Assembly (NCBI RefSeq): GCF_026340655.1
Contig: NZ_JAPEOZ010000001.1
Location: 434,001-498,000 of the forward strand
DNA: 64,000 bases
Reading direction: 5' to 3'
From: Streptomyces sp. NBC_01275
Lineage (GTDB): Bacteria > Actinomycetota > Actinomycetes > Streptomycetales > Streptomycetaceae
The first letter of the stretch is position 1. Each line of letters starts with the position of its first letter. Made by a program: the position numbers and the translations under genes. The notes below the pieces were generated by a model. The model was not told where the DNA came from. It did not search any database and worked only from the letters and a program-made list of their open reading frames with translations. Positions 1-8,587 of this stretch are shown in pieces.

Positions 1-367
1 CCGGGCCTTCCCACTTGCTGGGCCAGGCGTTGACGAAGTTCCAGCGGGCCACCTCGGTACGGCCCGCCAGGTCGTACACGACGATCGAGCCGTTCTTGCG
101 CAGCAGCGCGCCGTCGACGACCTGCTGCCGCCAGGCCCACAGCTCGGTGGAGTCCGTCAGCCCCCACTTCAGGGTGATGTCGCCGAACGTGGTCCGGCCC
201 GGCAGCTTGCGCACGGTGGTGTTGTCACCGCCCTCCCGGACCTCGATGACCTCGGTGGACGACCCGAGTCCGGTGCACTCGGTGAAACTGGCGCGGGCGA
301 TGCCCTCCAGCTCCACCAGGAAGTTGTAGTCGCGGAACGGATCGACGCGCTGACCGGTCTGCGGCAT
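1..367 (-). CDS. eCIS inner tube protein (phage tail tube family), partial
   Basis: The gene is cut by the left edge, so only the N-terminal ~120 residues are visible. The start is the ATG at 367, preceded on the minus strand by an AAGGAGGAG ribosome site. The protein opens MPQTGQRVDPFRDYNFLVEL and continues with a T-G-L-G-S-S-T-E-V-I-E-V segment and later W-G-L-T-D-S. This is the pattern of the T4 gp19-like tube subunits of contractile tails and extracellular contractile injection systems, whose hexameric rings stack inside the sheath. Its place directly after a sheath gene, in a cluster with DUF4255, AAA+ and DUF4157 genes, supports an eCIS tube rather than a prophage protein. Further baseplate and spike genes should lie beyond the edge. 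Confidence 0.87.
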   Translation of the reverse strand, partial: MPQTGQRVDPFRDYNFLVELEGIARASFTECTGLGSSTEVIEVREGGDNTTVRKLPGRTTFGDITLKWGLTDSTELWAWRQQVVDGALLRKNGSIVVYDLAGRTEVARWNFVNAWPSKWEGP

Positions 368-387
368 GCTGGCTCCTCCTTCTCCTT

Positions 388-455
388 CTTCTCAGTGCCT
401 GGGGCTTCTCAGCGCCTGGGGCTTCTCAATGCCTCGGGCTTCTCAATGCCTCGGG
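388..455. repeat. Four tandem 17-bp repeats between sheath and tube genes
   Basis: Exactly four 17-bp units run from 388 to 455, of the form CTTCTCARYGCCTSGGG. The first two end CTGGGG and the last two end CTCGGG, so they form two pairs of near-identical copies. The array fills the whole gap between the sheath stop codon (456) and the ribosome site of the tube gene. A 17-bp unit is not a multiple of three, so this is not a coding repeat. It may set mRNA spacing or structure between two structural genes needed in different amounts; that role is inference. Confidence 0.85.
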
Positions 456-1607
456 TCAGTTCTCGCTGAGCTGTGCGCCGCCGGCCGACAGCCCCAACCG
501 CACCACCACGTGTTCGGCGGGCCTGGTCGGGGCCACCCCGACCTCGATCACGACCAGCCCCGACTCCCTTACGGCAGGCGGGTTCAGCTCCTCGTCGATC
601 TTGACGTAGAAGGCCTCGCCGGCGGTCCGCCCGAACAGGGCGCCCGACTGCCAGACCCGGGTGAGGAACTCGGTGACCGACCGCTCCAGCCCCTTCCAGA
701 GGGTGGTGTTGTTCGGTTCGAACACGGCCCAGCGCAGTCCCTGGAGCAGGGACGCCTCGATGTACGACACGAGCCGGCGCACGTTGATGTACCGCCAGGC
801 GGTCTCGTCGGACAGGGTGCGTGCGCCCCAGACCAGCGGCGGCCGGCCGGCGAACCGACGGACCGCGTTGACGCCGCCCTCGTTGAGCTTGCCGTGCTCG
901 GTGTCGTTGAGCGCGTACGCCAGGTCCAGCGCGCCGCGCAGCGGTTCGTTGGCGGGCGCCTTGTGCACCCCGCGCCGGTCCTCGCTGCGGGCGATGACCC
1001 CGGCGACGTGCCCGGAGGGCGGGACGGTGAGCAGGCCGGGCTTGTCGGCCGGGGCCAGCGGGTCGCTGACCACGATCCACGGCCAGTACAGGGCGGCGTA
1101 GGCCCCGTCGGACGAGACGAGCCCGCTGCGCTGGGTCTGGAGGACGCCGTCGAGCTTGAGCGGGTTCGAGTCCTGGGCGCCGTCGAGAACGGCGAACCGG
1201 TCGCGCAACCGGGCACAGTGCCCGACCAGCTCCTTCTGCGCCGCCGGCTCCACCACTCCGGGCAGGCATACGATGCCGATCCCGGGCTGCCGTTCGAGCT
1301 GGTCAAGGGCGGTGGCGAGGCCGCCCGCGGTGTCCTTGACGGGGACGATGTGGGCGAGGGCGCCGCCGTTCTCGAAGAAACCGCGCACGGCGTGCGGCAG
1401 GTTGAGGCCCGCCTTGTGGCCGTCGAACGCGTCGGTGTACGCGGTCCAGCTGGTGACGGGCACCGGCTTGCCCAGCTGCGCGTCGGGCGGCGGCTTGGCC
1501 ACGATGCCGATGAACGCCGCCGCGCCGGTCCCCGCGCCGGTGATCGGACCGGCCGCGGTGTCCTCCTCGATGTGGACGCCCGGGGTCTTGTCCGCGTAGT
1601 TCAGCAC
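456..1607 (-). CDS. eCIS tail sheath protein
   Basis: A 383-residue protein starting MLNYADKTPGVHIEEDTAAG, the conserved opening of phage-tail-like sheath proteins (P-G-V-y-i-E-E). A middle segment (WPWIVVSDPLAPADKPGLLTVPPSGHVAGVIARSED) and a C-terminal segment around NVRRLVSYIEASLLQGLRWAVFEPNNTTLWKGL are typical of the family. The sheath polymer contracts to drive the tube forward. Length fits the short, protease-domain-poor sheaths of Streptomyces eCIS. The start ATG at 1607 follows a purine-rich leader. It is co-directional with the tube gene downstream and the DUF4255 gene upstream. In Streptomyces such particles have been reported as intracellular and linked to stress-induced cell death; that is family knowledge and cannot be seen here. 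Confidence 0.93.
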   Translation of the reverse strand: MLNYADKTPGVHIEEDTAAGPITGAGTGAAAFIGIVAKPPPDAQLGKPVPVTSWTAYTDAFDGHKAGLNLPHAVRGFFENGGALAHIVPVKDTAGGLATALDQLERQPGIGIVCLPGVVEPAAQKELVGHCARLRDRFAVLDGAQDSNPLKLDGVLQTQRSGLVSSDGAYAALYWPWIVVSDPLAPADKPGLLTVPPSGHVAGVIARSEDRRGVHKAPANEPLRGALDLAYALNDTEHGKLNEGGVNAVRRFAGRPPLVWGARTLSDETAWRYINVRRLVSYIEASLLQGLRWAVFEPNNTTLWKGLERSVTEFLTRVWQSGALFGRTAGEAFYVKIDEELNPPAVRESGLVVIEVGVAPTRPAEHVVVRLGLSAGGAQLSEN

Positions 1608-1611
1608 CCGC

Positions 1612-1700
1612 TCCTCCTCTTCCTTCTCTTCGTTCTCTTCGTTCTGCTCGTTCTCTTCGTTCTCGGCTTCGTCGCGTTCGGCTTCGTCGCGTTCGGCTTC
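1612..1700. repeat. Purine/pyrimidine-biased low-complexity leader of the sheath gene
   Basis: The 100 bp between the DUF4255 stop (1708) and the sheath start (1607) is built of short repeats. Near the sheath start these are TTCTCTTCG-type units, and further out TCGCGTTCGGCTTCG units. On the coding (minus) strand this reads as a GAA/GAG-rich run ending in an AAGGAAGAGGAGGAG ribosome site. It is noncoding as far as can be judged and forms an unusual 5' leader for an abundant structural protein. Confidence 0.6.
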
Positions 1701-1707
1701 GCACGGG

Positions 1708-2292
1708 TCACCGCAAGCGCGTCTTCACCTGGACCTCCTTGGTCGGCGGATAGACGTCGGGCTCCTCCGCCAGGAGGGCGTCCACGGTGACGACGAGCGT
1801 GAGCGCGGGCCGGGGCGGCACCCCGAGCGCCGTCCAGAACTGGCCCGAGCCCGTTCCGTCCTCCGCCCGGCCCCACTGCGCGGGCACGGCGTGCAGCTGC
1901 GGCGGGTGGGTGAGTCCGCCGCGCAGGTGGCGCTCCTCGATCACCGGGAAGCCGCTGAGCCACAGCAGGGCGAGGCCCAGCAGCCGGTGCTCCTCTTCGG
2001 CCTTCAGACCGCCGGCCAGCGCCGACCAGACGGTGACGAGGTAGGAGCAGTCCACCCGCAGGGGCGGACGCCGGTGGACGAACCCGCCGCCCGTGGTGCG
2101 TTCCACCAGGGGGCTCTGGTCCCGCAGGTCCAGGTTCTCGTGCAGCGCGTGCAGGAACAGGTTCACCGTGGGCTGCGGCGGGCGGAAGTCCTTGTCGGGC
2201 GTGGCGAAGCTGATGTCGGCCGCGCGCAGCGCGGGCGGGGCCGCGGGGTCGTCGAGCAGCGCGGCGAGCGTGGCGTCCAGGTCCTGAAACAT
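1708..2292 (-). CDS. DUF4255 protein, eCIS tail-terminator (Afp16/Pvc16-like)
   Basis: A 194-residue protein beginning MFQDLDATLAALLDD and containing TPDKDFRPPQPTVNLFLHAL and a later YLVTVWSALAGG segment. This matches the DUF4255 family, which in the Afp and PVC injection systems is the terminator that caps tube and sheath at the distal end. The start is the ATG at 2292, with GAGGTGAG upstream. It lies between the AAA+ ATPase gene (56-bp gap) and the sheath gene, the normal neighbourhood for this family. C-terminal residues are basic (KTRLR). Assignment is by motif and context. Confidence 0.83.
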   Translation of the reverse strand: MFQDLDATLAALLDDPAAPPALRAADISFATPDKDFRPPQPTVNLFLHALHENLDLRDQSPLVERTTGGGFVHRRPPLRVDCSYLVTVWSALAGGLKAEEEHRLLGLALLWLSGFPVIEERHLRGGLTHPPQLHAVPAQWGRAEDGTGSGQFWTALGVPPRPALTLVVTVDALLAEEPDVYPPTKEVQVKTRLR

Positions 2293-2348
2293 GTGCGGCT
2301 CACCTCGTTCGGGTCGGCTCGGGCGGCTGCGGCTGCGGGTCCAGGTGC

Positions 2349-4418
2349 TCAGCGCTCATGCGGGCTCCCGGTCGGGGGCGCGAGTCTGCCCAGGGCCCGG
2401 TACTCGCGTCCGACTCCGGCGAGCAGGTGCGCCGAGCCGATGCGGGCGCCCTCGGCGGCGGCGAGGTAGGCGGCGTGCAGGGCCGCGTTGCGGATGGCGC
2501 CGCCGGCCAGCCGATGGTCGGCGGCGAGCGCGTCGAGGTCGACGGCCGGGTCCAGGGGTGCCTCCTCGGGGAGGCTGACGCGCCAGATCCGGCGGCGCTC
2601 GGGCTCCTCGGGAAGCGGGAAGTCGACGACGAAGTGCAGCCGGCGGGTGAAGGCCTCGTCGAGGTGACCGCGCAGGTTCGTGGCCAGCAGCGCGATGCCG
2701 TCGTGGCGCTCCATCCGCTGGAGCAGGTAGGCGACCTCGGTGTTCGCGTAGCGGTCGTGCGCGTCGTGCACCTCGGAGCGCTTGCCGAAGAGGGCGTCGG
2801 CCTCGTCGAAGAAGAGGACGGCGTCGATGTCGTCGGCGGCGGTGAAGACGCGCTCCAGGTTCTTCTCCGTCTCGCCGACGTACTTGCTGACCACCGCGGA
2901 CAGGTCCACGGCGTACAGGTCCAGGCCGAGTTCCGCCGCGATCACCTCGGCGGCCAGCGACTTTCCGGTGCCGGGCGGTCCCGCGAACAGGGCGGTGACG
3001 CCCCGGGCGCCGCCGGTCCGGCGCTCGAAGCACCACTCGTCCAGGACACGCTGCCGGTGCACGACCCGGTCGCCCAACTGCCGTAACTGGGACAGCGGTT
3101 CGTCGGGCAGCACCAGGTCCGACCAGCCACGACGGGGCTCGACACGGCGGGCGAGTCCGTCGAGGACGCCGGCGCCCTGCGCGCGGGCGGCGGCGAACAG
3201 GGCGGAGTGCAGGGCGACTTCGCCGGAAGGACCGGAGGAGTCGGCGGGGTCGGCGGGGTCGTCCGTGGCGGCGAGGGCCGTCACCACGGCGTTCTCGATC
3301 TGGTCGGGACCCAGGCGGAACCGCCCGGCCAGCGCGTTGAGTTCGCCGTCCCCGGTGCGCGTCCCGTGCGCGGCGAGGGCGGCCTCCCATGCGGCGCGCC
3401 GACTCGCCGCGTCGAGCCGTGCGCAGGGCACGGACCGCACCGCGAGCGGCCGCCCCGGCGCGGGCGTCCAGGGCCGGCCGCCGACGAGGACGACGACCCC
3501 GTCGTGGGCGGCGAGCCGCTCGGTCAGCTCCGGCCGTCCGGCGACGGAGTCGACGTCCTCCAGACAGGGCAGCGCGCCGTGCAGCAGGGCTTCGCGCAGC
3601 ACGAGGGCGAGCAGGTCCCCGAGGGCCTCGCGGTCGTCGGGGCCGTCGGAGAGCCGCCCGAGGTCGACGCCCAGGAGAGGAACGTCGAGCGCGGCGGCGA
3701 GCGCGGCGGCGGCCCGTCTCCGGCCGCTTCCCCGGGGACCGTGCAGATGCAGTCGCAAAGGGCGAAGGCCCCAGGCCGCACGGGCCGGTGCGAGCAGCCG
3801 GGGGTCGGCCGCGCCGACGGCCGCGGTGTCGGCGGTCGGCGTCCACAGCCGGCAGTGGGGTGCGAGCCGGCGGTCGAGTCCGCTCTGGCCGAGGAGGACG
3901 TCCACGATCTGCGGATCGGGCACCAGGACGTGGGCGAGCAGCGGCGGCGCAACGGCATGCGGTCCGGCCGGCACGAGCTCCAGCACCCGCGCGGCCGTCA
4001 ACGGCGCGTCCACGGCGAACCGGCCCCGGGCGGCCAGGCGTTCACGCGGCCCGTCGGTCAGCAGATCGAGCGCCAGCCCGACCGTCGGCCGCCGCCGCCC
4101 GACGTCGTCCTGCACATACGCGAACATCCGCTCGTACCGCAGATCCACCTCGGGCGCGAGCGCCAGCAGTACGACGTCCAGCTCGAACTCCGTCAGCCCG
4201 TACGCCCCGCGCAGCCACCCCCACCCGTCGTCCCCGGCACAGATGTCACCCCAGCCCGGCACCTCACCCACAGCCTCACCGTCCGCCGCAGCCTCACCCG
4301 CACCGGTCAGACCGGCCTCGCGGAGGGCGCGGCGGAGGAGGGCGTCGAGGCGGGCCAGGGCGGGGAGGCGGAGCGGGTCGCCGTGCTCCGTAGAGTGTCG
4401 TGCGGGCGCCGTCGTCAT
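2349..4418 (-). CDS. eCIS-associated AAA+ ATPase with degenerate first ATPase module
   Basis: A 689-residue protein with two AAA modules. The N-terminal one (about 220-390) has a broken P-loop, [10 protein letters not shown], lacking the Walker A lysine. The C-terminal one (about 470-650) is intact: GPPGTGKS near 480, VLFFDEAD near 535, then a sensor-type stretch [20 protein letters not shown] with arginine fingers. This layout matches the Afp15/Pvc15-type ATPases of eCIS clusters, thought to help assembly or cargo loading. The start ATG overlaps the stop of the upstream DUF4157 gene as ATGA, so translation is probably coupled. The first module most likely binds or scaffolds rather than hydrolyses ATP. 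Confidence 0.9.
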   Translation of the reverse strand: MTTAPARHSTEHGDPLRLPALARLDALLRRALREAGLTGAGEAAADGEAVGEVPGWGDICAGDDGWGWLRGAYGLTEFELDVVLLALAPEVDLRYERMFAYVQDDVGRRRPTVGLALDLLTDGPRERLAARGRFAVDAPLTAARVLELVPAGPHAVAPPLLAHVLVPDPQIVDVLLGQSGLDRRLAPHCRLWTPTADTAAVGAADPRLLAPARAAWGLRPLRLHLHGPRGSGRRRAAAALAAALDVPLLGVDLGRLSDGPDDREALGDLLALVLREALLHGALPCLEDVDSVAGRPELTERLAAHDGVVVLVGGRPWTPAPGRPLAVRSVPCARLDAASRRAAWEAALAAHGTRTGDGELNALAGRFRLGPDQIENAVVTALAATDDPADPADSSGPSGEVALHSALFAAARAQGAGVLDGLARRVEPRRGWSDLVLPDEPLSQLRQLGDRVVHRQRVLDEWCFERRTGGARGVTALFAGPPGTGKSLAAEVIAAELGLDLYAVDLSAVVSKYVGETEKNLERVFTAADDIDAVLFFDEADALFGKRSEVHDAHDRYANTEVAYLLQRMERHDGIALLATNLRGHLDEAFTRRLHFVVDFPLPEEPERRRIWRVSLPEEAPLDPAVDLDALAADHRLAGGAIRNAALHAAYLAAAEGARIGSAHLLAGVGREYRALGRLAPPTGSPHER

Positions 4419-7400
4419 CGTTGCCTCTTGGGCGGCTTGCGGAGGTGGTGCGGCACGGGCTTCGCGGAGTACGGCTTGTCGGGGATCAGGCCATGCTCGA
4501 CGAACATCTCGTCCTGGAGCCGCGCTTTGAGGGTCGCCTTACGGGCGGGTGTCATATGGGGGGCCTGGTCGATGGCGGCGGCCACCGCGTCGTACACCTC
4601 CTGGGGCGTCACGCTTCCGCGTTTCACCCACTCCCTCTGCGCCGACTTCCAGGGGCCGTCGAGGCTGCGGTGCTTGGCCTGGTCCCACGGCTTCGCCCAC
4701 TTCTCCCCGGGCAGCAGCGGATCGTTCCCGAAGAAGGTGAGGGCGTCGTCCGGGTTGTAGTCCGGCACGCTCTTCCACCCCTCCGACTGGGGGTGGAGGT
4801 GCAGTGCCTGCGACTTGCTCAGGTCCACCGTCGCGTGCTCGGTTCCCATCGCGCTGCGATACGCCGCTCGTGCCCGCGTGCCGTTGCGGTACGCGAAGAA
4901 CTCGAGCATCTCGGAGGACTCCGGCAGTGTCGTCGCGCCCTCCCCCTTCAGCCAGGTCACGAAGTCCTCGAACTCGTCGTCGGGAGTGCGGGGGCCGCCG
5001 CCCGGGCGGGCGGCGGGGCCGGATCGGCCCGGCGCCGCCGTGGCCCCCGCCTTCCCGCTCCCGGCTGCCTTCGGACCGGCCGTCCGCCGTGTCCCGGCCG
5101 GAACGGGCTTGTTGGGCACGACCTTGTCGGACACGGTTTTACTGGGCACGGTCTTGTTGGGCACAGCCTTGTTGGTCCCTGCCTTGGGCGGTCGGCCACC
5201 GCCTGCCGCCGACGCCCGGACCTCGCCCGGTCGTGCCGGGGCAGGGCCGGGGCCGTCCGTGCCGGTCGCTGCGAGGACCGCGTCCTCCTCCGCGTGGACC
5301 GCCGCGACGTGCGGGATCTCGTCCGGGAGCCGGGGCTGGTGCGGGGCCGGGAGATGGCTCACCTCGCTCCCGCCCTTGGGGAGGGCGTCCAGCTTGGCCC
5401 GTTGGGTGCGGCTGAGCTCGGACACGGGCGGGGGCGTCGCGCGTTTGAGGGGCAGCACCTTCGCGCCGGGCCGGGCCGCGGGGGCCGGCGCGGGTGTCGC
5501 GGGAGCGGGTTTCAGTGGGGCGGGCGTGGGGGTCGTGGACGCGAGCTCGGGAGCCGCCGGGGCCGGCGAAGGAGTCGCGGGCTTGGGAGCCGCCGGGGCC
5601 GGCGAAGGAGTCGCGGGCTTGGGAGTCGCCGGGGCCGGTGCGGGTGCCGGACCCGGCGGGTGTGCCGTCGGGCCGTGTTCCGCGAGCCGCTCGCCGGCCG
5701 TCGCCGCTCCGTGCGTCGCCGCAGCCTCGACCCCACGCCCGGCGATCCCGAGCACCCGCCGCAGGAACCCGATGAGCCGCTCGCACACCTTCATGAGCGG
5801 CCCGAGCAGCCGCTGCAAGGGCTTCGCCCTGAGTACGACCCCGGCTACCGCCGCGATCGCCTCCTCCACGGCGGTCACGGCCGCGCCCAGCACCGCGACG
5901 CCCTCGCCGACCCGGCCGAGCAGCCCGCCGAAGCGGCCGAGGGTCCCGGCGAGTTTGCTGATGACGTTGCCGACGCCGACGCTGAAGAGGGCCAGCAACA
6001 GGTTGCTCACGATCGCGCCCACCGCGTGACCGACGTCGTATCCGGTCCGTGAGTGGGGGGTGGTGAGCTGGGCGTCGACGGCGCGGCTCGCCTTGCCGAC
6101 GCCGAAGCTGACGGGGCCGCTGAGTTCGGCGGCGGTGTGCGTGCCGAGGATCTGGCCGAGGGTCTCGGGCCCCTTCGGCTGCCCCGGCAGCCCGCCGCCC
6201 GCCTCCTTGTCGCCTGCCTCGCCCTTGTCGCCTGCCTCGCCCTTGCCGCTTTCCTCGGCCGAGCCCTTGCCGGTGACGAGCGCCGCCAGGGTCCGTGCGG
6301 CGTTGCGGCCGATCTCCGCGGCCGCCTGCTCGGTCGCGGGCCCCTGGTCCTCGATCAGCTGGTAGATCTCGCGGGGGCTGGTCAGCCACAGGGTGGTGAG
6401 CATGCCCGGCAGCTCGTCCGCCCTGGCCCGCAGGTCGCGTTCCAGTTGCAGGGCCTCCGCGGCCAGCCCGGCCCCGGCCTGGCCGGCGCGCGTCAGCACA
6501 CCGGCCGCGATCAGGGGGAGTTGCTCAGCCGTCGCGGTCAGCATCAGCAGATCGGTGGCGGGGCTGACGAAGCCGGCCGCCACCCCGAGGCCGTATCCGC
6601 GGCCGAACTCCCTGGCGTTGGCCGGCACCAGGAACTCCGCGACCTTCGCCTTCAGTGCGGCGACGCCCTGCCCGGCTCCCGCCTCGGCCTCCCGGCGCAG
6701 CTGGGCGAGGAAGGAGCGCAGGGCGCCGGCCAGCATGCGGTGCGCGAGCCCGTCGGCGGCGAACCCTCCGGCGACGAGATCGATCATCGCGTCCCCGAAG
6801 AATCCGAGCGAGTCCGGTCCCGGTCCCGGGGCCCGCCGCCCGTCCTGGGGCGCCCCCTCCTTGGCCTGCCCGTCCTTGGGTTCCCCGTCCTTGGGCTGCC
6901 GGGCGATCCCCACCGCGGTGCCCGCCGTACTCCCCGCGCCTCCGGCGAAGGACCCCGCCGTCCTCGCGCCGCCCCCCGCCGTCCTCGCGCCGCCCCCCGC
7001 CGCCATCGCGTCGGCCGCCCGCTCGGCGGAGCGCCCGCCCGCCGGTGCGGGCCCGCCGCGGGCCTGTTGCACGGTGTGCGCCAGTTCGTGGGCGAGCAGC
7101 GCGCGGCCCGACGTGTCGCCGGGGCTGTACTCGCCGGCTCCGAAGACGATGTCCTGGTCCACGGTGAAGGCCTTGGCGTGCTGTCGGTCGGCCGCCGCTG
7201 CCGCGGCGCCGTCGGTGTGCAACCGGACCCGGGACAGGTCGGCGCCCAGCCTGGCCTCCATCGCCAGCCGGACGGCCGGATCGAGTGGACGGCCCGCGGT
7301 CAGGTCGCAGCCCGCCTCGGTCTCGGCCGAGCGTCGGTCCGCCGCAGTCCGGGCGCCGTCGGCGCGGGCCGGTGCGGCACCGTCTCTCATCGCTTTCGCG

Positions 7401-7423
7401 GCTCTCGCGCGCGCGGCGGTCAT
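4415..7423 (-). CDS. DUF4157 (eCIS core domain) protein, putative eCIS effector
   Basis: About 1002 residues from the ATG at 7423 (MTAARARAAK); in-frame starts as far up as 7534 are possible but lack a clear ribosome site. Residues ~43-121 form the DUF4157 eCIS core domain, with a metallopeptidase-like HELAH at about 112-116, a marker of eCIS-associated toxins and cargo. A hydrophobic, Gly/Ala/Val-rich middle (~455-570) could contact membranes. A long Pro/Ala linker with repeated P-A-P-A-A-P units follows. The last ~185 residues are a compact, less biased domain rich in W, Y and H (LHLHPQSEGWKSVPDYNPDD, then FFGNDPLLPGEKW), typical of a polymorphic C-terminal payload. I do not recognise that domain. 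It is translationally coupled to the ATPase gene. Confidence 0.82.
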   Translation of the reverse strand: MTAARARAAKAMRDGAAPARADGARTAADRRSAETEAGCDLTAGRPLDPAVRLAMEARLGADLSRVRLHTDGAAAAAADRQHAKAFTVDQDIVFGAGEYSPGDTSGRALLAHELAHTVQQARGGPAPAGGRSAERAADAMAAGGGARTAGGGARTAGSFAGGAGSTAGTAVGIARQPKDGEPKDGQAKEGAPQDGRRAPGPGPDSLGFFGDAMIDLVAGGFAADGLAHRMLAGALRSFLAQLRREAEAGAGQGVAALKAKVAEFLVPANAREFGRGYGLGVAAGFVSPATDLLMLTATAEQLPLIAAGVLTRAGQAGAGLAAEALQLERDLRARADELPGMLTTLWLTSPREIYQLIEDQGPATEQAAAEIGRNAARTLAALVTGKGSAEESGKGEAGDKGEAGDKEAGGGLPGQPKGPETLGQILGTHTAAELSGPVSFGVGKASRAVDAQLTTPHSRTGYDVGHAVGAIVSNLLLALFSVGVGNVISKLAGTLGRFGGLLGRVGEGVAVLGAAVTAVEEAIAAVAGVVLRAKPLQRLLGPLMKVCERLIGFLRRVLGIAGRGVEAAATHGAATAGERLAEHGPTAHPPGPAPAPAPATPKPATPSPAPAAPKPATPSPAPAAPELASTTPTPAPLKPAPATPAPAPAARPGAKVLPLKRATPPPVSELSRTQRAKLDALPKGGSEVSHLPAPHQPRLPDEIPHVAAVHAEEDAVLAATGTDGPGPAPARPGEVRASAAGGGRPPKAGTNKAVPNKTVPSKTVSDKVVPNKPVPAGTRRTAGPKAAGSGKAGATAAPGRSGPAARPGGGPRTPDDEFEDFVTWLKGEGATTLPESSEMLEFFAYRNGTRARAAYRSAMGTEHATVDLSKSQALHLHPQSEGWKSVPDYNPDDALTFFGNDPLLPGEKWAKPWDQAKHRSLDGPWKSAQREWVKRGSVTPQEVYDAVAAAIDQAPHMTPARKATLKARLQDEMFVEHGLIPDKPYSAKPVPHHLRKPPKRQR

Positions 7424-7717
7424 GGCCGCGCCCCCGCGGTCGCACCGCAGTCCTCGGTCACCGAACCCCCCGTTGCGCGTAGTGACCGTCGTCGCTGTCG
7501 CTAGGAGAGTCCCGGACAGGCCGTACGCAAACAAGTGTCGTACTGAAAATTCGACCTTTCAGATGACCTGCCGAACTCATATCCACCGGGCCTACACCCG
7601 AGCAAGGAGGGGGACATTTCACGATCTATGCGATAAATCACTGATCGCCTTATGCTGTTACCGGGAGAGCTCGGGCAGTCGACAGCCGGCTCTGTGCCGG
7701 CGGGAAAGCGGGCTTCC
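7424..7717. other. Divergent intergenic region between eCIS cluster and glpF
   Basis: About 290 bp lie between the chosen starts of the eCIS core gene (minus) and glpF (plus), so promoters for both should be here. The segment 7540-7660 is clearly more AT-rich than its surroundings. A short inverted pair GCGAT...ATCGC (7630-7634 and 7644-7648) lies about 70 bp ahead of glpF. No strong operator or small gene was recognised. Confidence 0.45.
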
Positions 7718-8563
7718 ATGGCTGAGCGATTCAAAAGATTGGGCTTGATCGGCGAGGTGTCGGCCGAGTTCGCCGGCACCATGATTCTCATCCTCTTCGG
7801 CTGTGGCGTGGTGGCCCAGGTCGTCGCCGGCGGAGCGCTCACCACGCCCCCGGGCGGCCTCGGAAACCACGACAGCATCGCCTGGGCCTGGGGCATCGGC
7901 GTCACCATGGGCGTCTACGTCGCCGCGCGGCTGAGCGGCGCCCACCTCAATCCGGCGGTGACCGTCGCCCTGGCCACGTTCAAGGGGTTCCCCTGGAGCA
8001 AGGTGGCGCCCTACGCGCTGGCGCAGACCGCCGGCGCCTTCGTGGCGGCCCTCATCGTGCGCTGGAACTACACCGAGGCCCTGGCCAAGGCCGACCCGGG
8101 GCACACCATCAAGACCCAGGGCGTCTTCTCCACGCTCCCCGCCAACGGCAATCCGAACCTGCCGGTCCACGAGTGGGGCGCGTTCCGCGACCAGGTCATC
8201 GGCACGGCCATCCTGCTGCTGCTGATCCTGGCGGTCACGGATCTGCTGAACACCCCGCCGGGCGCCAACCTGGCCCCGTTCATCGTCGGCCTGATCGTCG
8301 TGGGCATCGGCATGGCCTGGGGCACCAACGCGGGCTACGCGATCAACCCGGCCCGTGACTTCGGACCCCGGCTGGCGAGCTTCTTCACGGGCTACGGCAC
8401 AGCATGGCGAGATCAGTACGGCAACCTCTACTTCTGGGTGCCGATCATCGGTCCCCTGGTCGGCGGCCTGTTGGGCGCCGGGCTGTACAAGGCCTTCATC
8501 GGTCGGTTCCTGCCGACGGCGGAGCCGGAGCCTGCGGGACGCATCGCGCCCCCCGAGGACTGA
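7718..8563 (+). CDS. glpF: Glycerol uptake facilitator (aquaglyceroporin, MIP family)
   Basis: A 281-residue integral membrane channel. Both MIP half-helix signatures are visible: HLNPAVTVA near 75 and GYAINPARDFGPR near 210. The D after NPAR is typical of glycerol-conducting members rather than strict water channels. Six hydrophobic membrane segments can be followed. The start ATG at 7718 gives the usual short N-terminus (MAERFKRLGLIGEVSAEF), with a purine-rich stretch upstream; an in-frame start at 7652 looks less likely. It is followed after 24 bp by glycerol kinase, so the pair admits glycerol and traps it as glycerol 3-phosphate. Confidence 0.93.
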   Translation: MAERFKRLGLIGEVSAEFAGTMILILFGCGVVAQVVAGGALTTPPGGLGNHDSIAWAWGIGVTMGVYVAARLSGAHLNPAVTVALATFKGFPWSKVAPYALAQTAGAFVAALIVRWNYTEALAKADPGHTIKTQGVFSTLPANGNPNLPVHEWGAFRDQVIGTAILLLLILAVTDLLNTPPGANLAPFIVGLIVVGIGMAWGTNAGYAINPARDFGPRLASFFTGYGTAWRDQYGNLYFWVPIIGPLVGGLLGAGLYKAFIGRFLPTAEPEPAGRIAPPED

Positions 8564-8587
8564 CACCCACTACAGAGGCGGCAACCC

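Noticed and set aside
366..1790. Long open frame on the plus strand across the sheath gene (474 codons)
   Set aside because: It is antisense to the sheath gene, has low-complexity Arg/Gly/Pro content and no recognisable domain; a by-product of high GC third positions.
1..7423. Prophage origin for the tail genes
   Set aside because: The DUF4255, AAA+ and DUF4157 genes identify an extracellular-type contractile injection system; no capsid, integrase or lysis genes are visible.
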